Below, piece after piece: positions 9,977-21,318 of a DNA stretch of 64,000 nt (positions within the stretch are counted from its first letter, which is position 1; every line of letters starts with the position of its first letter). Origin of the DNA: Mangifera indica (lineage: Eukaryota; Streptophyta; Magnoliopsida; Sapindales; Anacardiaceae); contig NC_058137.1 of NCBI RefSeq assembly GCF_011075055.1, positions 1,798,001 to 1,862,000 of the forward strand, read 5' to 3'. Position numbers and translations under genes: made by a program. The notes below the pieces were generated by a model that saw only the letters and a program-made list of their open reading frames with translations, did no database searches and was not told the DNA's origin.

Positions 9977-12547
9977 ATGCTTTCCAATTATGCAATTCTG
10001 GTTTCTCTCTTAACTAGCTTAGCAGCAGGAGATGAAACACTTGGTTTCGTCTACAATGGGTTCCAATCGGCTAATCTGGGTCTCGATGGGGTGGCCGAGT
10101 TCACTTCCAATGGACTTCTGCGACTTACCAACGACACCAGCCTACAAAAAGGTCATGCTTTTTATCCTAACCCAATAACCTTCAAGAACTCATCACATGG
10201 CTCTGCTTTTTCTTTCTCTACCACCTTTGTTTTCGGAATCCACCCATCTCAGTATCTGACCATTAATGAAGGATTTTGACAACAAAATTAAAATTTTCAA
10301 TTTATGTTCACATCATATGTAACAATGATATTGAAAAGTTTACATGGTTTTTCAAGAAATAAAACATAGAAACATGTAAACTACCTTGTACCTTGTAATT
10401 TGATTTGAAGTTTGAAAGCTTGAATCACTAAAATAAGTGATCTCTTGACTTACACCATTCAAGGAAGAAAAATGGAAAAAGGAGAAGCTTTTCCCGACAA
10501 AAAAGAAGAAGAAGAAAAGAAAAATTGTGTATTTTTCTTTATTTTCTCTCAAATTTATGGCATTAAAACTTGATAATTATTAAGTTAAACATATGTTTAA
10601 TTCTCATTGGTGGAAAAATAAGAGAAATGAGAATTTGACACATGTTAATTCATTTGTGCCCAAAATTAATCATTTTAACTTTCTAAACAATTTAAAATGT
10701 GTAAAATGACAATTTTGCCCCTTTTTCGAATCTTATTCAAAAAGCACAATTTTTATCCTCGGAAAGTGCTAGCCAACCATGGATAAATATTTTCAGCTTC
10801 ATAACACCATTTTCTTCCTTGAAATATAGGTATGACCTTCAAGGTTCATAGTGACGTAGTCGTGGACCCCATATCGGACGATACGTTTCATTATATCATT
10901 ATATAACCTAAAACTGTTGTTAACCGATATACTTCATTTTTCGCTACAAAATGAAGCTCCCACTGATCATGTGGTATCATCTAGCAATGTCTCATGACCC
11001 CTACATCACAATGAAATACAAACTTCACATAATATCAAATGAACCTTTCTTACTCATACTTACCATGTAGTCCAATCTCTCCGTCATTACATCTCGATTA
11101 AACTTGGATTCATGGAATGTCAAAATCCAATATTTAATCTTTTCGAATATCAAGTAATGCATCATAACGTGCCACATCGAAACTCTTTTCTTGTGGTCTT
11201 TTATCTACACTGGCTAGTGTCTTAGATTTTCATGTTTCTCGACATTCGTATGGGAACTCGGGAGCAGTCGAGCTGACAAATCCTTGTATGATCATCACTT
11301 GTCCTCTCGCTCAAGCAACATATGATCGAAACGCCTTCTGAACGAGACATGATTAGCTTCGTGGTATACACCGTATGAACCATACGTTCCGGAACGAAAC
11401 ACAACTGTGATATCTCAAGTCAAAGAATCTATACACTAGTATGATTCACGATGTATCATTGACTACATATTAATACCCATGTGATCATCGTTCAGCGGTC
11501 ACGTTCGATAAACAATATAATAAAATAACTTTTGATCAGTTCTCTAACCATCAAATGGTTCCATTGTTTACCCATGTGTATATCCACCATGTCTAATATC
11601 ATCCATTAATATACTGTGGTGATATAGCACACACCCACTATGCAATACTATTGCCCAAACAGATTACCTATGTAGGGAACGATTTGATAACGTTTATTAA
11701 AACTCATCAGGACCTTTCACATGTCGTATGCATGTAGTTAATATGGATGTAATATACAACTACAGCATATATATATATATAAGTGATGTTGAAAACATGT
11801 GAAGTATAACAAAACTTTTCTTTTATTAATAATGTATATGCAAGTTATACAACCTTTAAAACCAATTAAAGCGATTGGTTTTTAGGGCATATTCTAACAA
11901 TTAATAGGCACGGTATTGCCTTCGTGGTTGCACCAACGAAGGGGCTCCCAGATGCCCGTCCAAGTCAGTACTTAGGCCTTTTTAACAAGAAAAACAGAGG
12001 GAATGACAGCAACCATGTTTTTGCCGTGGAGCTCGATACCATCCAAAGCATTGAGTTCCCTGACATCAACGATAACCATTCGGGCATTGATATCAATGAC
12101 CTGAAGTCTGTGAGCTCAGCTCCTGCTAGTTATCATGATAATCTTACTGGTGAATTTAAGAACTTGAGTGACAAAAGAATTCAAGTTTGGGTGGAACATA
12201 ATGGTGACTATAAGCAAATCAACATTACTTTAGCTCCATTCAACAGTGGTATGCCAAGTACTCCACTTTGTCTTTGCCATATGATCTTTCACCTGTTTTT
12301 AACAAAGCTATGAATGTTGGCTTCTCATCATCCGTGGGTACAGTATTAACACCTCATTATGTTTTGGGTTGGAGTTTTAAGATGAACAGACAATTGGAGG
12401 AACTTGCACTCTCTCAGCTTCCTAAGCTTCCCCGACTTGGTCCCAACCCCAAATCGAAGTTTTTGACGATTGGGTTTCCTGTAATTTTTGTAAGCTTGAC
12501 TTTAGTTGCAGTCTCAGGTGTAGCTTATGTGATAAGAAGGAAAAGAA
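9977..12547 (+). pseudogene. LecRK clade IV pseudogene 1, split by solo LTR, no kinase
   Basis: The reading frame starts at ATG 9977 (conserved context CTAGCCATG) with signal peptide and lectin domain. A 1633-base solo LTR interrupts it at 10267-11899, after residues ...YLTIN. The lectin resumes at 11905 (HGIAFVVAPT, DINDNHSGID), has a frameshift near 12268, and continues through LGWSFKMN and the membrane helix to RRKRK. At about 12547 LecRK homology stops exactly where the upstream block of the next S.4 gene begins, so the whole kinase domain is missing. This junction looks like a duplication breakpoint. No receptor kinase can be made from it. Confidence 0.88.
10267..11899. mobile_element. 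Solo LTR with 5 bp target duplication ATTAA
   Basis: The inserted segment starts TGAAGGATTTTG and ends GGGCATATTCTAACA, a TG...CA terminus. It is flanked by ATTAA at 10262-10266 and 11900-11904. Removing it and one ATTAA restores the lectin reading frame seen in paralogues. No gag/pol ORF is inside, and the length fits a long LTR left by recombination. The superfamily (Copia or Gypsy) cannot be settled from the ends; strand is not assigned. Confidence 0.8.
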
Positions 12548-13920
12548 AATTATATTCAACACTATTTTAACATTATGAGCAGCAGCAGTTGAAGCATCAC
12601 GATCTGTTCTGTAAAAGATCACATGGCGAATTTTATACTAATGTCAGTACTTGGTAATCTATATATACACATTCAATGTTTCCCTTGTAGCAAAAGTTGC
12701 CACTCCCCAGACCACTTTCAATACTTAAATAATTTTAACTTTTTTAAGCTACCAAGTACCAGTAAAGCTATTGGCTCTTCGGCAATTGTGTGACACTATG
12801 TCACAGAATCTCCAGCCCTAAAATCTGTTAACCAATTAATTACTGGCGCCTGTTTTTGTATGCACTCCGAAAAAAAAAAAAAAAATTGAGTGCATATGGG
12901 TGCAAAACCACCAACCCTCAAATCTGGTGCAATTGTTGTAACAGCAATTACTGAACTTGAGGTTTTAATATTTTGAGATGGTCGGTTCATGTTTGTCCGA
13001 CTCTAAATTGGAATTCCATTCCAAATGGCTATATTTTGTAAGATGACATGTTTGGAATGAACCCACGTGGTTACTTGAATAACATTCTACCAGAGAGAAG
13101 AAATTTCCAAGAAGTCTATACAGGAATCTTATTTTGTTAATGAAAAGATAAAAGAATGTTGTCCCAGAGCTGGCAACACCCGTGCCTTCGGGCTTGGGTG
13201 CACTCCGTGCTATGCACGGGTCGTGCCATGTCAATCACGTAAAAATGTGAACTTCCAAGTGTTTCAATGATATGATATAATATTATGAATAATATTATTT
13301 TATTTTTAATTTAAAATATTTTAATTATATATTATTTGTGTATATAATTATATATTAAAAATTTTATTTATAATTTTATTTAAAAAATCAAATAAATATA
13401 TTATAATCCTTTATGGGAGCAGGTCTTGTCTTGCATTTTTGGGTGCACTCCATAGTATGCATAGGTGGTGCCACGTCAAATATGTAAAAATACAGGTGTT
13501 CTAACAATAGGTTACTATAATAAGTGTTATTTTATTTTTAATTTAAAATGTTTTAATTTTATATTATTTATATATCAAATTATATACATAAAACTGTATA
13601 CACATAAGTTAATTAAAAAAAGAATAACATATATATATAATTTTTTTTTTTCAAACAAATATATCAAAATCCTTTTATTTTTTTGCTAATTCTTATAATG
13701 ATTATCTTTTTATTTTCAATTCTATCATAAATGTTTATCTTGTTATTTCCAATTCTCTTGGTATTATTTAATCATTTTTAATTATTCATTCATTTTATTA
13801 TCATTCTTTTGACTTGTGATTGATTCAATGGTGGAACCATAATTTGATATAACTTCCCGAATTGAATCGCTGCTCAAAATGGTCTAAAATCCGAAGAAAT
13901 TTCGTATACGTTCAAGTTGG
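12547..13920. other. Left flank of LecRK module 2
   Basis: 12547 to about 13130 is homologous to about 4240-4720. 13130-13700 holds a local tandem repeat (separate entry) that module 1 lacks. No gene is supported. Confidence 0.55.
13160..13690. repeat. Two tandem copies of a ~265 bp unit
   Basis: GGGTGCACTCCRTRSTATGCAY occurs near 13194 and near 13441, each followed by GTAAAAAT and then by an AT-rich tail with TTTTATTTTTAATTTAAAAT. The two units lie head to tail and are diverged. Confidence 0.6.
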
Positions 13921-14047
13921 TTGGCCAGTTCCACTGGGGCTTCAAAGCCGTGTTTTGACGAGGCAAGTATCTTTATTGTTTCTGACTTTCAATTACTGAA
14001 AAAAATGTTCGAATATGATGAGAAAGAGAAAAACACAGCCTTCCCTA

Positions 14048-14130
14048 TCTCTCTCTCTCTCTCCGCCCTTATGCAGAATATTTGCATCCGTGTAGCCCCC
14101 ATGCCCCCATGTGACGTGATGGATATATAG
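14048..14130 (+). promoter_or_regulatory. Putative core promoter of S.4-like LecRK copy 2
   Basis: A CT repeat at about 14048-14066 precedes a TATA-like GGATATATAG at 14121-14130, about 165 bases before the ATG, matching copy 1. An ACGTG core lies just upstream in GTGACGTGATGG. Confidence 0.45.
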
Positions 14131-14289
14131 GTAGATGCTTAAGCCAGTCACTCTCTTCTCTATCAGATCTATTTTCGTTACCTCTTTTAAGTACACATTC
14201 TAATCTAATCTCACCAACCCTCTTCATAATCTAGCACCGTTTTTCGATTCAAGTGCCCACATTTCTTTCCATTTTTTTTTTCCTCTAAC

Positions 14290-16332
14290 ATGGCATCTTT
14301 TCTCCCACTTTCCTCTCTTCTTTTCTTTCTCTCCATCCCACTTTCATCCCAGCTCAATGAACTCTTTTTTCCAGGATTCAAAGATTCCACCACCAACTTA
14401 ACCTTAACTGGGGTTGCAATTATTGAAAAAAATGGCATTCTTCGCTTAACAAACGATACCAGTAGAATGCAAGGTCATGCCTTTTACACCTCACCATTTC
14501 AGTTCAAGAACTCCACAAGCGGCAAAGCCTTTTCTTTCTCTACATCATTTGCCATGGCCATGGTCCCGGAGTTTCCCAAACTTGGCGGCCACGGACTTGC
14601 CTTCACCATCTCACCATCAAAATATCTCAAAAGTCTTCCCAGTCAGTATTTAGGCCTCTTGAATTCCAGCGACATGGGGAACTTTTCGAATCATTTATTT
14701 GCGGTTGAGTTTGATACAGTTCAAGATTTTGAGTTTCAAGACATCAACGATAACCATATTGGCATCGACATCAACAGCTTGACCTCTAATGCATCTACTT
14801 CTGCGGCTTACTTCATCGACAGTTCAACAAAAGAAAATTTGACTCTCAAGAGCGGGAAATCAATCCAAGCTTGGATCGATTACGATGCAGCTGAAAATAT
14901 AATCAATGTTACAATCTCTCCAAATTCTTCCAGACCAAGATTGCCCATATTGTCTTTTCATGTAGATCTTTCACCAATCTTTCAAGACTTCATGTATGTT
15001 GGCTTCTCTTCTTCTACAGGTTTACTCGCTAGCTCTCATTATATTTTGGGCTGGAGTTTTAATATCAATGGACCAGCTCGGGGTCTAGATCTCTCTTCTC
15101 TTCCTTCACTTCCGAGTCCCAAGAAAAAATTACGTTCAGGTTTAACTATTGGTCTTTCAGTCGCATCAGTGGTTCTTGCAATATTGATACTATCTTTCGC
15201 CATTTTTTACTTGATTAGAAGAATTAAAAACGCTGAGGTTATCGAAGATTGGGAGTTGGATGTTGGGCCACATAGATTTTCCTATAAAGAGCTGAAGCAA
15301 GCTACTAACAATTTTAGTGACAAGCAGCTACTTGGTCATGGTGGATTCGGTGAAGTTTATAAAGGAACCCTTTTGAATTCGAAGACTGAAGTAGCTGTTA
15401 AACGAATTTCACATGATTCAAGACAAGGTGTGCGTGAATTTGTGTCTGAGCTTGCCAGTATTGGAAGGCTTCGCCATCGAAACTTGGTTCAGTTAGTGGG
15501 ATGGTGTAGGCGAAAAAGCGATCTTCTTCTTGTATATGACTTTATGCCTAATGGGAGCCTAGATAAATTCTTGTTTGACAAGCCGAAAAGGGTTCTTAAC
15601 TGGGAGCAAAGGTTGAAGATTATAAAAGGTGTTGCTTCAGGGCTTCTGTATTTGCATGAAGGCTACGACCAAGTTGTGATTCATAGAGATGTTAAGGCTA
15701 GCAATGTATTGCTAGACAGTGAATTAAATGGCAGAGTGGGGGATTTTGGTCTTGCAAGATTGTATGAACACGGGTCGAACCCGAGTACGACGAAGGTCGT
15801 CGGCACACTGGGTTATTTAGCACCAGAAATACCCAAAACAGGGAAGGCCACCGCAAGCTCAGATGTGTATGCATTTGGTGCGCTGTTGTTGGAGGTTGCA
15901 TGTGGGCGGAGGCCTATTAAGCCCATGGCAGTGCCTGAAGAATTGGTGTTGGTTGATTGGGTGTGGGAGAAATACAGAGAAGGGAAAGTCTTTGATGTGA
16001 TTGACCCTAAACTAGAAGGTGAATACAGTGAGGGGGAGGCGTTGATGGTGGTTAAATTGGGGCTACTGTGTTCAAACAATGCACCCATGGCTCGGCCAAC
16101 TATGAGACAAGTGGTGAGGTGCCTGGAGGGGGAGGTTCAAGTGCCAGAAATTGTGAGAGCACCTGATGCTTTTGATGGTGGGAAAGGTATAGTCGAAGGG
16201 TTTGAGGATTTGTTATTCAACTCGTTTGCTTCTTCTTCGTTTGATAAGCTGTCCTCTTCTTTTGTGGAAAATGGTGCTAGTTCTGCCTGTCCTTTGCCTC
16301 TTCTTCCTGTTAGAGGAGAAGAGACCAGTTAG
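14290..16332 (+). CDS. L-type lectin receptor kinase, S.4-like, copy 2
   Basis: Intronless, 680 residues, collinear with copy 1 apart from a shorter tail. Signal peptide 1-20, legume-lectin domain about 21-262 ([18 protein letters not shown]), membrane helix about 285-309. The kinase has [11 protein letters not shown] at 349-359, K371, HRD 465-467, DFG 485-487 and APE 511-513, so it is probably active. Residues about 131-265 are identical to copy 1, whereas the first 130 residues differ at about a dozen positions; this suggests gene conversion of the lectin segment. The tail is Ser-rich and ends in [10 protein letters not shown]. Expected at the plasma membrane as a sugar- or ligand-sensing receptor; the ligand is unknown. 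Confidence 0.93.
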   Translation: MASFLPLSSLLFFLSIPLSSQLNELFFPGFKDSTTNLTLTGVAIIEKNGILRLTNDTSRMQGHAFYTSPFQFKNSTSGKAFSFSTSFAMAMVPEFPKLGGHGLAFTISPSKYLKSLPSQYLGLLNSSDMGNFSNHLFAVEFDTVQDFEFQDINDNHIGIDINSLTSNASTSAAYFIDSSTKENLTLKSGKSIQAWIDYDAAENIINVTISPNSSRPRLPILSFHVDLSPIFQDFMYVGFSSSTGLLASSHYILGWSFNINGPARGLDLSSLPSLPSPKKKLRSGLTIGLSVASVVLAILILSFAIFYLIRRIKNAEVIEDWELDVGPHRFSYKELKQATNNFSDKQLLGHGGFGEVYKGTLLNSKTEVAVKRISHDSRQGVREFVSELASIGRLRHRNLVQLVGWCRRKSDLLLVYDFMPNGSLDKFLFDKPKRVLNWEQRLKIIKGVASGLLYLHEGYDQVVIHRDVKASNVLLDSELNGRVGDFGLARLYEHGSNPSTTKVVGTLGYLAPEIPKTGKATASSDVYAFGALLLEVACGRRPIKPMAVPEELVLVDWVWEKYREGKVFDVIDPKLEGEYSEGEALMVVKLGLLCSNNAPMARPTMRQVVRCLEGEVQVPEIVRAPDAFDGGKGIVEGFEDLLFNSFASSSFDKLSSSFVENGASSACPLPLLPVRGEETS

Positions 16333-17580
16333 CATTGACAAGATCATGGATTAACAATAAGAGTTTTCAATTTTTTCTTAGTTTTAGAATTTTTGGTTGT
16401 GTTAAAAGTCTAAAATTGTAAGAACAGGATTCCCAAGACAAAAGCTTCATGTTGTATAATTTGGTGCCTTATTATTATCGGGAGTTTCCTTTCATTTTTT
16501 CCTTTTGAAGTGTCAACGATACTTAGAGCCATAAATGGCTACCCTTGAATTGGCTATAGCAGAAGGATAAGATTCCCAGAAAACAGACAAGGTCAGGTCG
16601 GATTGATAATAAATAAAGGGGAAATGTTACAGCAGAGAATTGCAATGAAATTGTTAGTATAAAATAAATTATCATAAAAAAAAAAATCTAATTGTTTTAA
16701 TAAATTATTAAGCAAATATTTTCATGGGTAGGGTATAAGGTGGCTGCTGACATGATGTTGAGGGCTCACTGGCGAGTTAGCTGGTGGTTGCCATTTAAGA
16801 ATTTCAATTCAGGCTAATCAAGTATTGTTTTCAGGTGGCATTTAGCATAGTATACTCATGAAGAAGGTGTAAATTAAATGGAGTCGTAGTGGCCATGTAA
16901 TAGCTACGGTCAGCCATTTATGTAAAATAAGCACTGACTTCCTTCACATTTAAGCTAATTAATTACCTCAGGTTAATGTTCCTTTTCAAGTCCTGATTTA
17001 TCTCCATCTAAGCAAGTTAGCACATTAACAATTCTACACGAAGGTAATAGGAAATCTGTAGTTTCAGGTTGAATGTTGAGTCTTTTGTCAATTCCATAAA
17101 TTTGCAGTGCAAGGAGGGAAAATTCTTTCCAAGCTTATGTCAGTTCCACAAGGCATGCAATGATCATTATTTGCCTTAAAATCAACTGGTCTCTGACTAC
17201 TGATCAAATCACACAAACTGAAGCTTTACTCAGCCAAATTATGCGGAAAATGCAAGCTCTACTCTTAACAAAATAAAACCAGATACTGTCAGGAAATAAA
17301 AATAATCTGATAACTTGTCAAAATGAAAGAGGGCAAGAGCCAAGACGCCAAAGAAACAACATTCATGTAACAATATTATGTTAAATAATGTTACAAAGAC
17401 CTTTAGAAACTAGCAATTTTAATAGTTGACAAAGGGAAGATCAACATACAAATCAAGAAACAAGTGAGGTTATTTCAAATTTAACATCTTTCTTAGAAAA
17501 TGACAACATAAATTCACCAACTCTCAACTTTCAATCTATTTTATTCCAACAAGACAGATGGTTGTTGAATTGATAACTTA
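16333..17580. other. S.4 3' flank in module 2
   Basis: No gene seen. Homologous to 7621-8980 and 32689-33881 over most of its length with small indels. Confidence 0.6.
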
Positions 17581-18031
17581 TTACCCAATTTTTGGGGCCC
17601 TTTCAACTTTTCTAGAGGAATCAACATACAGACGAACCCGATTCTGTTTGAAATCCATAGTGACAATGGAATTTGAAGGAACTACCTGAACTTGTACAGC
17701 TGGTCTCTCTTCTTTGATTTTCTTCTCTGCTTCATCTGCAGTTAGGCCTACTAACTCAGGCCATGTTGTTTTCATAGCCATGTTTGTTCCAAGTGGTTGC
17801 CTGTAGGTTCCTGCATCCCCATCATGAAATTAATGAGCTAACAACACTATCAAAAACGTTTTTAAAGGTAAAAACATTTGATTGATTGACTTCTGTTTAA
17901 GAATCAAATAAATCTGATGTAAAAATACTAATCATAGAGATAAAAGAAGCAGCTAACTGACAAGGCAAGATTGGTGTTGATTGATCAAGTTGTTCTTGAG
18001 AGGGCTCAGTTGGCTTATTCTCCTCAGCCAT
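17581..18031 (-). CDS. Potato inhibitor I family protein, copy 2 (integrity doubtful)
   Basis: Two exons on the minus strand: ATG at 18031 with exon 1 to about 17962, and exon 2 17810-17581. Exon 1 starts [11 protein letters not shown]. Exon 2 holds [19 protein letters not shown], the inhibitory loop [11 protein letters not shown] and the end RAPKIG. By analogy with eglin-type inhibitors the reactive bond lies at Met-Asp. The family is cysteine-poor and inhibits serine proteases, often after wounding. With the donor I infer (CCTT|GTCAGT) and acceptor GCAG|GA, the junction codon reads TGA, where copy 1 would give AGA (Arg). Either the gene is dead, another splice site is used, or translation starts at [10 protein letters not shown] in exon 2. 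Confidence 0.6.
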
Positions 18032-18574
18032 AATCAAATAGCAAACTGGAAGATTCTTATAAGCTGATAATCTTCCCTGTATCAGAAATAACTATTTCTT
18101 GGATTTTTTCAATTTCAACTTCGGTTTGGCCATTTGGAGAAGATTCCAAGTAAGCCAGGCCAATTATTTGGCAACTGCTATGCACCCATCTCAGGAATCT
18201 TCTTTTCTTGCTTAGCCGGCCGATTTGATTTATTTAAGCAGTTTTACAGACAAAATCAATTGAGATCATTCTTTACTGAGTAAAATAAATTAGATGTATG
18301 CGATTTCCCACCATGAAAAAAAACTACATGATGCATCAGCTCAGATGAAGTAATAGTTAAACAGCTATTGGACTTTTTCTACCAAAAAAAAGGATCAATT
18401 GCAATGAGTCAGAAAGCAAACCTGCTACGGGCGAAGGACGAGAAGACCACAATCAATAGCCGACGAAAGGGCTCTAAGCACCACCGGTGTCGGTGTGGTT
18501 TCAAAATACAGCAAATAACTAAAAAACAGTAAATGACACCTTTTCCCTTGATTGACATATATAACTAACAGTAT
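18032..18574. other. 5' flank of inhibitor copy 2
   Basis: Homologous to about 34325-34760 upstream of copy 3, including CCGACGAAAGGGCT...CACCGGYGTCGGTGTGG near 18460. It probably holds the inhibitor promoter. No other gene is supported. Confidence 0.5.
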
Positions 18575-18584
18575 AAAAATAAAA

Positions 18585-19660
18585 GCCAAATAACTATTTC
18601 CCACCCAAGGTTTGGTAAATCCCCTACTTTTGCTAATTTTCAAAAATCCAAAAAACCACCCCTTTATTAATTTTAGTTGTTACTGTTTGGGTTAAAATTG
18701 TTATTTAAAAATTTTATTTTAAAAAAAATCTTTTTTCTACGTTAATTTTAAAAACGAATAATTTCTCCCCTAACTTCAAATTCTTCAGGTTTAAAAACTG
18801 AAATTTCTTCTCTTCCCCAAGTCTAGAGTTTGCACAATCTTCATATTTTTTCCATTGACGCCACCCTTGCCTTCTAAAAACTCTCAATTTCACCCCTATT
18901 TAATTTCAATTTTTGTAGTAGCTCCGCCGTTGTTCCCCCCTCGTCATCGACGTCCTCCTCCACCAAGACCAAACAATCGTCACATCCTCGCTTCACCGAC
19001 CCCCATTTCTCTCTCGATCGATGTAAAATTAGGTCAAAATAGATTCAAGAGATGTCGCTCAATTTTGGTCAGATTCACGCCAGCAACACCCCAAGGGCTA
19101 ACAGATTTTTAGTCTATATTATTCTTCATTGTGCTCTGTTCTTGTCATTGGTGTCAGACTTCCTCCCTAGTGACTCATCATTAGCAAGAATCCTAAACCC
19201 CTTTCGAATCGAGTCTTTGCATCTGCTGGGAGATAAATGAGGGGGAGATAGATGCTAACAACTTGGTCTAGGTAGGGGAGACATTGGAGACAAAGGGAGA
19301 GGGTTGTTGATAGTGATCTAAAAACAAAATCTATAATGGGGGTGAAACTGAGAATTTTTAGAAGACTGGGGGGTAATTGTGATTTAGAAAAATAAAAAGG
19401 TTGTAAACTTAGACTTGGGGGAGGGGAATGTCAGTTTTTAAATCTGAAAAATATAAGACTAGAGAGGAATTGTGAATTTTTAAAACTAAGATGAAAAAAA
19501 GAAAATGATTTTTTTCTTCAAATAAAATTTATAAGTGACAATTTTATCTTTTATTATAACAGTAAAATTTAATAGATATGCAACTATTTAGATTTTCAAA
19601 AATTAAAGGATAAAAGGTTGGGTTTGCACTAAACCTTGGGTGAGAATAAGTCTTTTGGCC
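18585..19660. mobile_element. Fold-back / MULE-type element with 10 bp target duplication
   Basis: The 1076-base element has inverted ends: GCCAAATAACTATTTCCCAC at left against GGCCAAAAGACTTATTCTCA read from the right, both continuing into CACCCAAGGTTT. The inverted homology goes deep inward, e.g. TTCCCCAAGTCTAGAG at left and CTTAGACTTGGGGGAGG at right. The direct repeat AAAAATAAAA flanks it at 18575-18584 and 19661-19670. A 9-11 bp duplication with long inverted arms fits Mutator-like fold-back elements. The small ORFs inside are low-complexity and code for no recognised transposase. Confidence 0.75.
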
Positions 19661-19670
19661 AAAAATAAAA

Positions 19671-20800
19671 TAGTAATGTACCATCAATTAATTTTGAAAA
19701 TAAAAAAACAACTTTTTATTCAACTTAAATATTGTAAATATGATAATTTAATTCTTAAAAAATTCTATTCTATTTAATTTTTTAGAGATGTAACTATCAT
19801 TTTTAAAATTATTAGAGGCAAACTAATATTTAAAATTTTTTTAAAAAGCCCCTAAACTTTTTTCAAAGTAGCAATAACCCTTACAAATTTCATAAAGACT
19901 CCTAATATTTTAAAAATCATAATTTATTCTTTGCTATATGATTATATGACAGAAACACTCTTATCCATAGGAAAAGATGAAGAAAATATGATAATGAAAA
20001 GAAAAGGAAATAAAAAACTTTTTATATAATTTAAATATTTAAAAGGTTATTATTATTTTTTTTTATTTTAAAGGATAAAAATATAATTTTACTCCTTAAT
20101 ATTATTGTTTCATGAGCCGTGTTTTATTTTGAGTGAAAATATGTTATTTATACTTAATTTTGGATTAAAAAATATTATTTATATTAATTATACATAAAAA
20201 GTGTTTTAAGGCTAAACCTTGAATGGGAAAATATAATCCACTCTGTAAAAATAATTGCATAAAAAGTGTTCTAAAATCATAATATGATAGCCACTCATTC
20301 ACTCGTTCGCAAACCACAACCCCAACTTTGGGAATCCTCCCACAATCTCAAATAGTAATTTATCAATCAAATCATTACAAAACCTGGAGATGAAGAAGAT
20401 GAGAGGAGTGGAGAGTTTTGACAGGTGTGGTGAGATGAAGGTCGAAGAAGAAGACGAAGGAACAGACATGCTGAGGTCATAGACAATGGTGAGATGCTAC
20501 AAAGAAAAAAGAAAGAAGAATTGCTTTTTTTATTTTCATTTTTTTGAAATTATAATTAAGATTTAAACTTAGAAAAAGGAAATTATCTAAATATCTTTTT
20601 ATAATAAGAGGTACAGAAACAAATTTGGACAAAAGATAGAAAATTATTAATTTAAAAGTTGAAGGGTAGGAATTGATAGTCAAGCAAAAATAAGGGGATA
20701 CAATCGTTCTCTCTTTGAAAATAACAAAGTATTCTATTTAGGATTAAAATTTAGTCTTGTTATAAATTAACTCCCATGCTATATTCTACTCAATAATGTA
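19671..20800. other. AT-rich spacer, no gene
   Basis: The part from about 20500 to 20760 matches about 35310-35540 of module 3 (AATTATAATTAAGATTTAAA, TAGTCAAGCAAAAAT). The rest is AT-rich with poly-A and poly-T runs. Confidence 0.5.
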
Positions 20801-21240
20801 GTACGGTTGGCGGACTCTTTAGCACTACCAATCCATATCTAAGATAACTCAATATTCTACGCTTGGAGACATTCTTGATATTAGCTGGTCTCCGCCGTAT
20901 GGCACCCAGCGATGGGTCAACGAAGCTAGTTACAGTTGCCCCTTCTCCATCGTTCACCTGACCATCTTGCAGTTTGACAATGACTGAGCAGACGTCCAAA
21001 TCTACTGCAGCAACATTGAATTTAGATAACATCCTTCTAGGATGCTTCACTCTAGCACGCTGGCATGTTCGATCTCCCTCCATTTTACTTGGACAAATTT
21101 TATGTTGGGCATTTTCTTGCTCCATTATTGGTTTCCACCGTTTAAGGGAAATCAAAAAGTCAAACTGCTTTGATTATCTCCCTTTCTTTGAAAGGTAATT
21201 AACGGACCAGAATGCACATTGACGTGCTCTTTACGTTAGC
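20800..21240. other. Conserved block 5' of clade IV LecRK (copy b)
   Basis: Most complete copy of the block described at 9560. It holds CGCCGTATGGCACCC at about 20895, and a 121-codon minus-strand ORF (20790-21155). A TTGACT W-box-type element lies on the minus strand near 21161. W-boxes bind WRKY factors in defence genes; activity here is inference. Confidence 0.4.
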
Positions 21241-21318
21241 AAAATTGAGTTAAGCGCAGGCTGCCTCACTGTTATTATAATGCCTGTGAAACCATAGGAC
21301 AATGGCAAGATCATAGCC

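Noticed and set aside
18855..19240. Pro/Arg-rich ORFs
   Set aside because: They lie inside the arms of the fold-back element and reflect its CT-rich sequence.
20790..21155. Antisense 121-codon ORF as a real gene
   Set aside because: Frame is not kept in two of the four copies of the block, so coding use is unlikely.
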